A stretch of 64,000 nt of DNA from JBHGBM01 sp041946965 (GTDB taxonomy: Bacteria; Acidobacteriota; Terriglobia; Bryobacterales; Bryobacteraceae): contig JBHGBM010000001.1 in NCBI GenBank assembly GCA_041946965.1, positions 1-64,000 on the forward strand, in the 5' to 3' direction. A program made the position numbers and the translations under genes. Shown here in pieces: positions 46,501-54,633 of this stretch; the first letter of the stretch is position 1, and each line of letters starts with the position of its first letter. The notes beneath the pieces are model-generated. The model had not been told where the DNA came from. It made no database searches and saw nothing but the letters and a program-made list of their open reading frames with translations.

Positions 46501-46769
46501 CCGTCACCGCCCCGCCGCAGTTCACCTTCGGGACTGCCGGACGCTCCATTCTCACCGGTCCGGGCCTGGTCAATCTGAATGTTTCGCTGCTGAAGAATTT
46601 CAAGCTGGCCGAAACCTGGAACCTGCAATTCCGCCTGGAGAGCTTCAACGCCGTGAACCGCCCCAATTTCGAGGAGCCGGTCAGCGCCCTCGGGGCGCCG
46701 AACTTCGGCGGAATCACCTCCGCGCTCGACGCCCGCTCCATGCAGATCGGGCTGCGGCTGACGTTTTGA
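43515..46769 (+). CDS. Oar-like TonB-dependent receptor
   Basis: The product is 1084 residues. Signal peptide (MVRALVFTVLASSLALAQ), carboxypeptidase-regulatory domain (TLTGIATDPSQARLANVALK), plug (QQWLLDGVNSSNIALEVSQA then AVQEIRIQQSAYSAEFGNSS), and a barrel ending MQIGLRLTF. CCGGAGG four bases before the ATG is a good ribosome binding site. Its promoter carries a perfect palindrome, making it the most obviously regulated receptor here. The metallophosphoesterase upstream may share its regulation only by read-through. Confidence 0.9.
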   Translation: MVRALVFTVLASSLALAQTSSGTLTGIATDPSQARLANVALKLVAEETGIARSAATNEAGEYTFPLLPSGRYRLEAEAAGFQRSAHSGIVMELGRTVRLDIVMKLGAVTESVEVTGAAPLLESESATVGQLIENKTIVDMPLNGRRVGDLLGLMGNGVYITGNIIRPRVSVGGGRADQQQWLLDGVNSSNIALEVSQALFNPPVEAVQEIRIQQSAYSAEFGNSSSGVIAMTTRSGTNRYSGGLYENLRNDKLDARNFFADTKPPLRWNVFGGFMGGPVVRNRTFFFTNVEFQRQREGLVRNLTVPTALQRAGNFSETTTAAGVLIRIYDPATYVASTRTRTPFPGNVIPSSRFDPVGAKIVSCFPAANRPATNLAGANNFNRNAVNALNITTWTTKFDHIFTERDRLSVRYVLHDFPTFITPAYDEPAADPNANDNTRRAHSLLINHTHTFTPTVLNDFRFNWQPRRNHPMTLSIDQGWPAKLGLKGVSDRAFPRIVTTNYAALGSTSQERVQYPIHDTDIVDTVSKYRGAHSFKAGGEVRLARNVDDLNSLMSGQFNFALQPTSNPAASANTGNALASLLLGFPSSASVLDSDLLDRRAKYFAFFAQDDWKVTQTFSLNVGLRWEAHTPKFDVNDRMNGFDPVPINPVSGTPGIVTFAGRDGRGRQLYNGDWNNFMPRVGLAWKLLSNTVIRAGSGVFFGVPLPGSNNTSAGFSRQAAYTTPDNGITAPFYLRDGFPGGPTSPELGPAYGAVKVGQTATTAIEYVETQRRLGYTIQWNLSIQQDMGRNSVVEISYLGTVGHKLNGPNTNINQVRPELMGPGNAQARRPFPQFGNITTVSPMWGNSSYHGVNFKYEKRFSDGINLLANYTFSKFIDDVPAAQEIGSTPGMQNYYDRRSEKALSGNDVRNRLVFSSVYEVPAGKGRKYLSNSPAGLILGGWNIGAILTLQAGSPFGITTQNSTLNAFSGGQRVDLLRDPNLPKSQRTVERYFDTEAVTAPPQFTFGTAGRSILTGPGLVNLNVSLLKNFKLAETWNLQFRLESFNAVNRPNFEEPVSALGAPNFGGITSALDARSMQIGLRLTF

Positions 46770-46821
46770 CGTTTACCGGAACCCTTCCACCATCGGCGAT
46801 CTGTACGGTGGCGGGCTACGC

Positions 46822-48306
46822 CTATTCCACCTCGCAGCCGGGCGACAGCCGCAGCGAAACCTCGGCCGCTTCCCCTTCACGCACCTCCACCTTCACGGCC
46901 CGCGCGGCGAGCCAGGCGCGGCACGCGGCGTCGTACAGGCTCTCGCGATTCAGGTTCTCGAAAGCAAAGACACTGTACTCACCCGGCCGGAGGCCCCCTG
47001 CCTCGAACCGCCCCCCGGCGCGGCACGGCGCGGTGCGCACGTACTGCTCGGTGATGAGCGCTTCCTCGCGCGGCACCACCGCCGCGGTGCAGTCCTCGCC
47101 GTTCTCCACCGTGCCCCGCACGCGGCCCGGGTTCGATCCATAGATCACGCGGATCGGCGGCGAGCCCGGCCCCAGGTCCACCTCCTGCCCCAACACCTCG
47201 CGTTCGCCCACCAGGATCGACGCGAGATAAGCTGCGCGAGGCGTCCCCACCGTCTCGATGCGGTACCGCCCCTGGTAGACCTCCTCGAACCGGAAACTCC
47301 CGTCCGGCTCGTGAACTGCGAAGGCGCGCCGGCGCGAATGGTCCGGGGCCGTCAGAACCACCGCGGCGCCCGCCAGGTTCACGTGACCCGACATGGTGAA
47401 GGGCGCCGCCAGCCGGACCTCCAGGCGGTCCACGTCTCCGCCCGCGACCATCACCTCGCCGAAGCCGCGCAACTTCGAGTCCGCCTCCCGCGGCCGCGCG
47501 AAGATGCGCCACTCGCCCTCGCGCACGCCGCCGATGGCGAACGCTCCGCCGGCATCGGAAACGGCCTCGTACTCGGTGTAACCCTGTCCTTCGGGTTCGC
47601 TAAGCTCGATGAGCACGTCCGCCGCCCGGTTCCCCGTCTCATCGAACGCCACCCCGCGCACCTCGTACACCGGAACCGCTCTCAGCCGCACCTCGAAGCC
47701 ACCGAGGTCCGCACCCGCCGGCGCCACGATGCGGGAAGCCGCCCCGCGGTCGCCCGCCGCCGGATAGAACGTCGGCGCCCAATCCAGCCGCGCGGCATCG
47801 CTCGATTCCGGCCGCTCCAACTTCACCCTGTGCAGCTTGCCGAATTCGCGCCGCGCCGGCCGCGCCGCCAGCCAGTACGTGCCGGGAATCACCGTCTCGA
47901 AGGCAAACTCGCCTTCCTGGCCCGTCCTGGTGACGTTCATGGCGGCGTTCCCGATCCGGATCAGTTCCACCGCCACCCCGGCCGCCGGACGCCGCTCGCC
48001 ATCCACCACGCGCCCGCTCAGCCTGGCCAGCGGCGTCAGTTCCACCCGCAGCCGGAGCGCCGCACCGGGCCCCACACGAAAGTCCACCGCCCCCCGCGGA
48101 TAGTAGAAGTCGCTCGCCAGAAACGATGCGGAGTACTCCCCCTCCGCGAGGCCCTCGACGCGAAACCCGCCGCTCGCATCGCTCACCGCCGTGGCGGCGG
48201 AACACCCCGCCTGCCTGATTTCCACCTTCACCCCGGCGATGTGCGCGCCGGTGATGGCGTTGACTACCGTTCCCTCCACAACGGCCAGCAGGAAGGCCAG
48301 CAGCAT
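46822..48306 (-). CDS. Exported multi-domain carboxypeptidase-regulatory (Ig-like) protein
   Basis: The product is 494 residues. It begins with a short hydrophobic leader (MLLAFLLAVV) and is made of about four or five repeated beta-sandwich domains of the carboxypeptidase-regulatory type (EGTVVNAITGAHIAGVKVEI; LSGRVVDGERRPAAGVAVEL; VRGVAFDETGNRAADVLIEL; MSGHVNLAGAAVVL; VRGTVENGEDC). Each ends in a G-(Y/E)-(Y/F)-type strand. No catalytic domain is present. It may be a surface or periplasmic scaffold or a receptor accessory. Its gene follows the TonB receptor gene at 48349-50949 on the same strand after 42 bases, so it is likely co-transcribed. Confidence 0.82.
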   Translation of the reverse strand: MLLAFLLAVVEGTVVNAITGAHIAGVKVEIRQAGCSAATAVSDASGGFRVEGLAEGEYSASFLASDFYYPRGAVDFRVGPGAALRLRVELTPLARLSGRVVDGERRPAAGVAVELIRIGNAAMNVTRTGQEGEFAFETVIPGTYWLAARPARREFGKLHRVKLERPESSDAARLDWAPTFYPAAGDRGAASRIVAPAGADLGGFEVRLRAVPVYEVRGVAFDETGNRAADVLIELSEPEGQGYTEYEAVSDAGGAFAIGGVREGEWRIFARPREADSKLRGFGEVMVAGGDVDRLEVRLAAPFTMSGHVNLAGAAVVLTAPDHSRRRAFAVHEPDGSFRFEEVYQGRYRIETVGTPRAAYLASILVGEREVLGQEVDLGPGSPPIRVIYGSNPGRVRGTVENGEDCTAAVVPREEALITEQYVRTAPCRAGGRFEAGGLRPGEYSVFAFENLNRESLYDAACRAWLAARAVKVEVREGEAAEVSLRLSPGCEVE

Positions 48307-48348
48307 ATCGCTGCCATGATACCCTCCCCCACCGCGGCGCGCCGTGTC

Positions 48349-50949
48349 CTAAAACTGCAACCGAAGTCCCACCTGCACTCTCCTCGGCGCCTGGGCCGCC
48401 ACGGGCTTACCAAAAAACGGCGACGTCAGCGCTCCCAAAAAGTTTTGGTAGTTCACCCGGTTCGGCAGGTTGAAAGCGTCGAAAGACAGCGTCAAACCGG
48501 GGCTGCCTTCCTTGCCCCCGGGCTGAAAGCGGAATTCCCGGAACCAGCGCACGTCAATGCCGGCAAACCCCGGCCCCTGCCCCGTATTCCGCGCCACTCC
48601 CGGGGGCCGGTCGTTCGGCATCCCGTCGCGGTTGTCATCGGTCCCGGTAGTGATGTTGAACGGAACGCCGGATAGAAACGACAGCGACACACCCACATTC
48701 AGCCATCGGTGAAGGTTTGCGGCGCCCAGGAAATTGAACTGGTGGCGGCGATCGGCATCCGTGCGCCCCCACTCCCCTCGCGGATCGTAGCTGCTGGCCG
48801 GAAACCAGTTCACGCCGCCGGTGTTTGCCATGGTCTTCCCCAGCGTGTACTGCGCCAACCCGGTGATCTTCGGTCCCAGGCTTCCCCGCAGCGTGACCTC
48901 CAGCGCGTTGCCTTCTATTCGGCCCGCCGATCCGATCAGCCGAAGCACGTTGACCCGCGCATCGGGCCGCGCCGAAAAGCCGGGTGGCAGTGGCGCGTTT
49001 CCATCCCTGGAACCGAACTGGCGCCAGCCGCGCGTACCGATGTAGTTGACCGCCACGGTCGTCTTCTTGGCCAACTGGCCTTCCCATCCCGCATTGAACT
49101 GAAAAACCTGGGGAAGCTGGATTCCCGGCTCCAGCCGCGCGACGCTGGCCGGGACCTGTGGCAGGAGCGCCGTCAGCTCATCCGTCGAAAACGGAGGGTC
49201 CGTGATGACATACCGCCGGAGACGCGCGCCGTTGTAGCGAAGCACATCCCACACAGGCGCCGGTCCGGAGCGGTCAAAGAAGAATCCCGCCCCAACACGG
49301 ATCACCACGCTCCTCGACTTGGTGGGCGCGTACGCCAGCGCAAGCCGCGGAGCGACGTTATTGCGGTCGCCGAAAAAGTTTTGCCAGTCATAGCGCACGC
49401 CGCCGGCCAGCGATAGCGCGGGTCTTAACTGCCACTCGTCCTGGAAGAATCCGCCCAGATTCTTCTCCACAAAGACGGTCCTTGGATCGCCGCGCTGGAT
49501 CACCGCCGAGAACGGCCTCTTACTGCGGTAATCCTCCAGTGAGGCAAAGTAGAAGGTGCCGAGCTGGTTGGACCAATCGGTGAAACCTCGCCGGCTCCAG
49601 TCCGGCACGTTGAAGCCGTACTTGAGTGTATGCCGGCCGCGGCTATGTGTAAGCAGCCAGGTGATCGACGTGTGGGCTTCCGTTCGCAGAGCGTCCGCCT
49701 GCGCGCCGCCGCTGGTGAAGGCGTCGCTCACGACGGCTCGGGAACGCAAGGTATTGCTCCGGGTCGGGCTCCAATAACGGCCGATCAACACCCTGAATTG
49801 ACTGAGAACCTTCGGCGCAAGCATGTTGCGGTGGTTGAAGACGAACTCGTCTTCCCGGAACCGGTTCTGCGCGCCGGCCTCCGCCAGCACCGTGGCCCCG
49901 CTGCCAACGCTGCTTTGCCAGTGCGCGCTGTTTTCCGGCCGGGCCGAAGGTCCGATACCTACATTGTTCTGCCACCGGTCCTGGAAGTTGACCTGCCAGA
50001 ACGTCGCACTCCGTTCGCTCCACTGGTGGCTCAATCGGAGCGAAGCGTAGGTGTTCTGCTGAGGGGTCGGCACGTTCTGGCTCAGCGTCCCGTTCGGCCC
50101 ATAAGCGAACACGACGGCCTGTAAGTCCTCGCTTTCCCGCATGCCTGACAGCAGGAACGACGTATTCTTTCCCGAGCCCACCGGCCCGAACAGGCTGCCC
50201 TCGAAGATCCGCCGTCGCTCCGGCGGCCGGCTTACCGCGAAAGCGTCGCGCGCGTCCAGATGGTAATCCCGCAGCAGAAAATTAAGCGTGCCATGATAGC
50301 GGTCCGCACTGGACTTGGTGATCACCTCGATGCGCCGCCGGCTCCACCGCGGGTACTCCGCAGTGTACGGATTCTGGTTGATCCTGATCTCCTGAATCGC
50401 TGACGGCGTCACGCCCGCGTTCCGCATCTCCATTCCGTCGACGATGAGCGACGTGCCGGCATCGCCCGGCGTGCCCGGCGCCAGGAACCGCGATAGCGCC
50501 GTCAAATAGTCCAGACCGAGCACCGGCAGGTTGTCCAGCAATCCCCGCTCGACTGAGATCGTATTGAGATTGCTCCCCGCCTCCGTGGACGTTTGCAGTG
50601 TCTGGCCGGCCACGGTGAGTTCTTCTTTATGCGGCGCCAGGGCGAGCTTCAACGCGAGCCGAACCGGACGGTTGCCCACCCGAACGTTTCTATCGATGGC
50701 TACGAAACCCGGCACCCCCACACTCAGCCGGTAGCCGCCCTGGTCTACGCCGGCAAACTCGAATTCTCCCGTCGTGGAGGTGGCTGTCGATCTCCGCTGA
50801 CCTGCTCGCCCCAACACCACCACGGCGCCGGGCACCGGCCTGTCCATCGGATCGATGAGCACACCGCGAACGCTTTGCGGCGGGAGATCTTGAGCCCACG
50901 CGCCGCTCGCGAGCAACGCGGCGATGGCTGTGGCGCGAAGCCGCATCAT
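48349..50949 (-). CDS. Oar-like TonB-dependent receptor, shorter variant
   Basis: The product is 866 residues from the ATG pair at 50949/50946. Signal peptide MMRLRATAIAALLASGAWAQ, carboxypeptidase-regulatory domain (VRGVLIDPMDRPVPGAVVVL), plug (LIVDGMEMRNAGVTPSAIQE) and barrel ending VQVGLRLQF. At about 200 residues shorter than its relatives here, its extracellular loops are reduced. Followed by the multi-Ig protein gene. A long in-frame extension upstream is rejected because the signal peptide begins at 50949 and the extension overlaps the divergent gene at 51026. Confidence 0.88.
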   Translation of the reverse strand: MMRLRATAIAALLASGAWAQDLPPQSVRGVLIDPMDRPVPGAVVVLGRAGQRRSTATSTTGEFEFAGVDQGGYRLSVGVPGFVAIDRNVRVGNRPVRLALKLALAPHKEELTVAGQTLQTSTEAGSNLNTISVERGLLDNLPVLGLDYLTALSRFLAPGTPGDAGTSLIVDGMEMRNAGVTPSAIQEIRINQNPYTAEYPRWSRRRIEVITKSSADRYHGTLNFLLRDYHLDARDAFAVSRPPERRRIFEGSLFGPVGSGKNTSFLLSGMRESEDLQAVVFAYGPNGTLSQNVPTPQQNTYASLRLSHQWSERSATFWQVNFQDRWQNNVGIGPSARPENSAHWQSSVGSGATVLAEAGAQNRFREDEFVFNHRNMLAPKVLSQFRVLIGRYWSPTRSNTLRSRAVVSDAFTSGGAQADALRTEAHTSITWLLTHSRGRHTLKYGFNVPDWSRRGFTDWSNQLGTFYFASLEDYRSKRPFSAVIQRGDPRTVFVEKNLGGFFQDEWQLRPALSLAGGVRYDWQNFFGDRNNVAPRLALAYAPTKSRSVVIRVGAGFFFDRSGPAPVWDVLRYNGARLRRYVITDPPFSTDELTALLPQVPASVARLEPGIQLPQVFQFNAGWEGQLAKKTTVAVNYIGTRGWRQFGSRDGNAPLPPGFSARPDARVNVLRLIGSAGRIEGNALEVTLRGSLGPKITGLAQYTLGKTMANTGGVNWFPASSYDPRGEWGRTDADRRHQFNFLGAANLHRWLNVGVSLSFLSGVPFNITTGTDDNRDGMPNDRPPGVARNTGQGPGFAGIDVRWFREFRFQPGGKEGSPGLTLSFDAFNLPNRVNYQNFLGALTSPFFGKPVAAQAPRRVQVGLRLQF

Positions 50950-51025
50950 TCCACGAAACTTCTTTTGCTGCCCCGTGCTCTCATCATATCCCGGGAATCG
51001 GATCTGAACTATAGTTGGGAATGCC

Positions 51026-53113
51026 ATGCGCCGCCGCCAATTCATCTCGCTCCCCGCCTTCTTTGCCGCACCGTCCGCCCCTCCGCCGTGGTTCGACCGC
51101 CCCATGCGCTGGGCGCAGCTCACCCTCGTCGAAAACGACCCCGGCACATTCGACCCCGATTTCTGGCTGGACTACTTCCGCCGCATCCACGCCGACGCTG
51201 CCTGTCTCAGCGCCGGCGGCTGTGTGGCCTACTACCCCACCAACATCCCGCTGCACCACCGCAGCGCGTGGCTGGGCAATTCCGACCCGTTCGGCTACCT
51301 CGTCGCCGGTTGCCGCAAGCTCGGCATGGTGGTGTTGGCGCGCACCGACCCGCACTCCTGCCTGGAAGACGCCCGCGCCGCGCACCCCGATTGGATCGCC
51401 GTCGACGCCCAGGGCCGCCAGCGCCCCCACTGGGCCACGCCCGGCCGCTGGGTCACCTGCGCGCTTGGCCCCTACAACTTCGAGTTCATGACCGCCGTCA
51501 CGCGCGAAATCGTCGAGCGCTACAGAGTGGACGGCATCTTCAGCAACCGCTGGTCCGGCTCCGGCATGTGCTGGTGCGAACACTGCCGCCGCAATTTCCG
51601 CGCCTGGGCGGGCCGCGATCTGCCCTCCAGCCAGCGCGACCGCGACTACCTGCTCTGGCGCCAGCAGCGCCTCTTCGAGCTCTGGCGCCTGTGGGACGCC
51701 GAGATCCGCAAAGCCAATCCCGAGGCCCGCTTCATCGCCAACGCCGGCGGCGGCGCCCTCAGCACCCTCGACATGAAAACCATCGGCGAGCTCGCCCCCA
51801 CGCTCTTCGCCGACCGCCAGGCGCGCCGCGGCCTCATGCCCCCGTGGGCCGCCGGCAAGAACGCCAAGGAATACCGCGCCGCCCTCGGAATGAAGCCCAT
51901 CGGCGGCATCTTCAGCGTGGGCATCGAGGAGCCCTACCGCTGGAAAGATTCCGTGCAGAGCGAGGCCGAAATCCGCATCTGGACCGCCGACGCCACCGCC
52001 AACGGACTGCGCCCCTGGTTTACCAAGTTCTCCGGCACGCTCCACGACCGCCGCTGGCTCGCCACCGTCGAAAAGATCTACCAGTGGCACCACGCCAACG
52101 AACGCTACCTGCGCAACGTGGAGCCGCTGGCCCGCGCCGGCATGGTCTACTCCCAGCAGTCCGCCTGGTTCTACGGCTCCAAGGTCGAAGAGCACACCCT
52201 CGGCATGTACCACGCGCTCATCGAAGCCCGCATCCCCTTCGAAATGGTGCACGACCGCCTGCTCGGCCGTGCGCAAAATCTCAAGCTGCTCATCCTGCCC
52301 AACATCGCCGCGCTATCGGACGCGCAGAATGCGGAAATCCGCGCCTTTGTCGAACGCGGCGGCAGCGTGCTCGCCACCTTCGAAACCTCGCTCTACGACG
52401 AGTGGGGCAGGCCGCGCGCCGATTTCGGCCTCGGGGCGTTGTTCGGCGTGCGCTACGGCGGCAAAGTCGAAGGCCCCATGCAGAACTCCTACCTGCGCGT
52501 GGAACGCGAAACCCGCCACCCCGTGCTCGCGGGCCTTATGGATGCCGGCCGCATCATCAACGGCACGCGCCGCGTGGAAGTCTCGCCCACCGCGCCGTTT
52601 GGCCCCGCGCCGCTGACGCTCGTGCCCTCCTATCCGGACCTGCCCATGGAGGAGGTCTACCCGCGCGTCCCCAAAACGGACATCCCGCAGATCTACCTCC
52701 GCGAAGTGGGGCGCGGCCGCGTCGTCTATTTCCCCTGGGACATCGACCGCACCTTCTGGGAAGTCATGTCCGCCGACCACGGCGCCCTGCTACGCAACGC
52801 CATCCACTGGGCGCTCAACGAAGAGCCGCCAGTCCGCGTGACCGGCCCCGGGGTCCTCGACGTGACTGTCTGGCGGCAGCGCCAATCCACCACCGTCCAC
52901 CTGGTCAACCTCACCAATCCCATGATGATGAAGGGTCCCTACCGCGAGCTCATCCCCGCGCCCGCTCAAAAAGTGGAGATCCGCATGCCGCGCGCGCCGC
53001 GCCGTGTGCGCCTGCTTGCCGCCGGCGCCGATGCGCCGTTCACTTACGAAAACGAATGCGTCGCGCTCACCGTGCCCGGCATCCTCGACTACGAAGTTAT
53101 CGCGGTCGAATAG
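51026..53113 (+). CDS. Exported glycosidase-like protein with beta-galactosidase trimerisation-type domain
   Basis: The product is 695 residues with a twin-arginine-like leader (MRRRQFISLPAFFAAPSAPP). The N-terminal part is a TIM-barrel hydrolase of a GHL/alpha-amylase-like type (RWAQLTLVENDPGTFDPDFW, FDGIFSN-like YRVDGIFSNRWSG). GMCWCEHCRRNFR gives a C-x-C-x2-C cluster that could bind a metal. The C-terminal half contains a GATase-like fold (LKLLILPNIAALSDAQNAEI, RAFVERGGSVLATFETSLYDEWG, GRGRVVYFPWDIDRTFWE) as in GH42 trimerisation domains. Substrate unknown. It converges with the second sulfatase. Confidence 0.8.
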   Translation: MRRRQFISLPAFFAAPSAPPPWFDRPMRWAQLTLVENDPGTFDPDFWLDYFRRIHADAACLSAGGCVAYYPTNIPLHHRSAWLGNSDPFGYLVAGCRKLGMVVLARTDPHSCLEDARAAHPDWIAVDAQGRQRPHWATPGRWVTCALGPYNFEFMTAVTREIVERYRVDGIFSNRWSGSGMCWCEHCRRNFRAWAGRDLPSSQRDRDYLLWRQQRLFELWRLWDAEIRKANPEARFIANAGGGALSTLDMKTIGELAPTLFADRQARRGLMPPWAAGKNAKEYRAALGMKPIGGIFSVGIEEPYRWKDSVQSEAEIRIWTADATANGLRPWFTKFSGTLHDRRWLATVEKIYQWHHANERYLRNVEPLARAGMVYSQQSAWFYGSKVEEHTLGMYHALIEARIPFEMVHDRLLGRAQNLKLLILPNIAALSDAQNAEIRAFVERGGSVLATFETSLYDEWGRPRADFGLGALFGVRYGGKVEGPMQNSYLRVERETRHPVLAGLMDAGRIINGTRRVEVSPTAPFGPAPLTLVPSYPDLPMEEVYPRVPKTDIPQIYLREVGRGRVVYFPWDIDRTFWEVMSADHGALLRNAIHWALNEEPPVRVTGPGVLDVTVWRQRQSTTVHLVNLTNPMMMKGPYRELIPAPAQKVEIRMPRAPRRVRLLAAGADAPFTYENECVALTVPGILDYEVIAVE

Positions 53114-54605
53114 CTTTGTTGTACTCGCCTTCTTTCGCGAAGCCGCCCAACTCCGGCCGCATCGCCGAAAACCGCGGATAGGTTTCCCAAATGTCGCCCG
53201 CCCCCAGCATCCGCGGGTCCTTCTGCGCCGTCAGCGTGCGCTCCAGCTCCGCCCGCAGCCTGCGCCGCGCCGCCTCGTGCTCCGGCTTCCCGGCCAGGTT
53301 CTCCAGGCACGCTGGGTCCTTGCGGATGTCGAACAGCTCCTCCGCGGGATGCTTGCCGAAGCCCGCTTCGAAGAGCCGGTTATCGCGGTGCGCCAGCATG
53401 TAGCTCTTGGTCGGCCCGCCGTCAATGTCGTAGTAGCCCTCCGGATCTCCCGCGGGCCACCGCTCCGGCTTGAAGTTGCGAATGTACAGATACTCCAGGG
53501 TGCGGATGGCGCGCGCCGGATAGCCGAGGTTGTCGTAGCGCGCGTGCGAGTGCCGCTCGCGCCCGCTCAACGCGCTGGCGCGCGCCGCGTCCACGCGCCC
53601 GGACTTGCCCGAGGCGAGCACGTCGAGAAAACTCCTGCCGGTCATCGCCGCGCCGGGCTTCAGCCCCGCGGCCTCCAGTATGGTGGGTGCGAAATCCCCG
53701 AAGCTGATCAAATCGTCCACCGCGCGTCCGCCCTTCACCCGCGCGCCCCACGAAACCGCCAGCGGCAGGTGGATGCCGTACTCGTACATGGTGGCTTTCG
53801 AATGCGGAAACGGCATGCCGTTGTCGCTGGTGACGATGACCAGCGTGTTCTCGAGTTCACCAGCCCCCTCCAGCGCCCTCAGCATCGCCCCCAGGTGCCG
53901 GTCGAAATGCTCGATCTCCGTCAGGTAGTCCAGGATGTCGCTGCGCACCTCCGGCGCATCCGGCAGGAAAGCCGGCGTCGTCGCATCCGCCAGTCGCTTG
54001 CCCGACTTCACGCCCGAGCCTTCCAGGTACCCACGGTGCGGTTCCGTGCCGCCGTACCAGAAGTAGAACGGCTTGTCCTTGGGCTTCTGCTTCAGGAAGG
54101 CTTGGAAGTTCGCGGCGTAGTCGATAGGGTTGATGCCCTCGGACGGGTTCTTCAGCCGTATGGAGGAGTACGCCGGGCCCGCGGGATTGCGCTTCCAGCC
54201 CGCGCCCGCAAAATTGCACGGCCCCGCACCCTTGGCCGTCATGCCTACGAAGTATCCCGCGCCTTCGAGCATATCGGGAAACACTTCAAACTTCCTGGGG
54301 AAATAGCTGGCATGCGTGCCGGCTTCCTCCAGTTGCCATGGGCTCCTGCCGGTCAAGATGGCCGCGCGCGACGGAGCGCATCCGGGCGACATCGAGACGG
54401 CGTTGCGGAACAGCACGCCCTGCTGCGCCACGCGATCGAAGGCCGGCGTCTTCACCACCGGGTCGCCCGTGGCGCCGGTGTGCACCCAGGATTGATCGTC
54501 CGCGATCGCGAAAAGGATGTTGGGCCGCGTGGCGCTGCCCAACGAGCTGCGGCGCACCACGGCGGCCGCCGCTCCGGTGAGAAATGTGCGTCGGGTGGCT
54601 GGCAT
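53097..54605 (-). CDS. Exported type I sulfatase, second copy
   Basis: The product is 502 residues with a twin-arginine leader (ATRRTFLTGAAAAVV). ILFAIADDQS provides the first metal Asp pair. The formylglycine motif is C76APSR80 followed by AAILTGR; VTSDNGMPFP holds the second pair. It resembles the other sulfatase in the window throughout but differs at the first metal-site and variable loops, suggesting a different sulfated substrate. Its gene follows guaA by 28 bases with AGGGGA before the ATG, so expression from the ctp-guaA transcript is likely. It overlaps the convergent glycosidase-like gene by 17 bases. Confidence 0.93.
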   Translation of the reverse strand: MPATRRTFLTGAAAAVVRRSSLGSATRPNILFAIADDQSWVHTGATGDPVVKTPAFDRVAQQGVLFRNAVSMSPGCAPSRAAILTGRSPWQLEEAGTHASYFPRKFEVFPDMLEGAGYFVGMTAKGAGPCNFAGAGWKRNPAGPAYSSIRLKNPSEGINPIDYAANFQAFLKQKPKDKPFYFWYGGTEPHRGYLEGSGVKSGKRLADATTPAFLPDAPEVRSDILDYLTEIEHFDRHLGAMLRALEGAGELENTLVIVTSDNGMPFPHSKATMYEYGIHLPLAVSWGARVKGGRAVDDLISFGDFAPTILEAAGLKPGAAMTGRSFLDVLASGKSGRVDAARASALSGRERHSHARYDNLGYPARAIRTLEYLYIRNFKPERWPAGDPEGYYDIDGGPTKSYMLAHRDNRLFEAGFGKHPAEELFDIRKDPACLENLAGKPEHEAARRRLRAELERTLTAQKDPRMLGAGDIWETYPRFSAMRPELGGFAKEGEYNKAIRPR

Positions 54606-54633
54606 TGGATTACGTTCCCCTACCAGTACACCA

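Noticed and set aside
50593..53181. 862-residue plus-strand frame over the receptor start and glycosidase-like gene
   Set aside because: Arg/Pro/Ala-rich nonsense translation; it overlaps a gene with a clear leader and domains in another frame.
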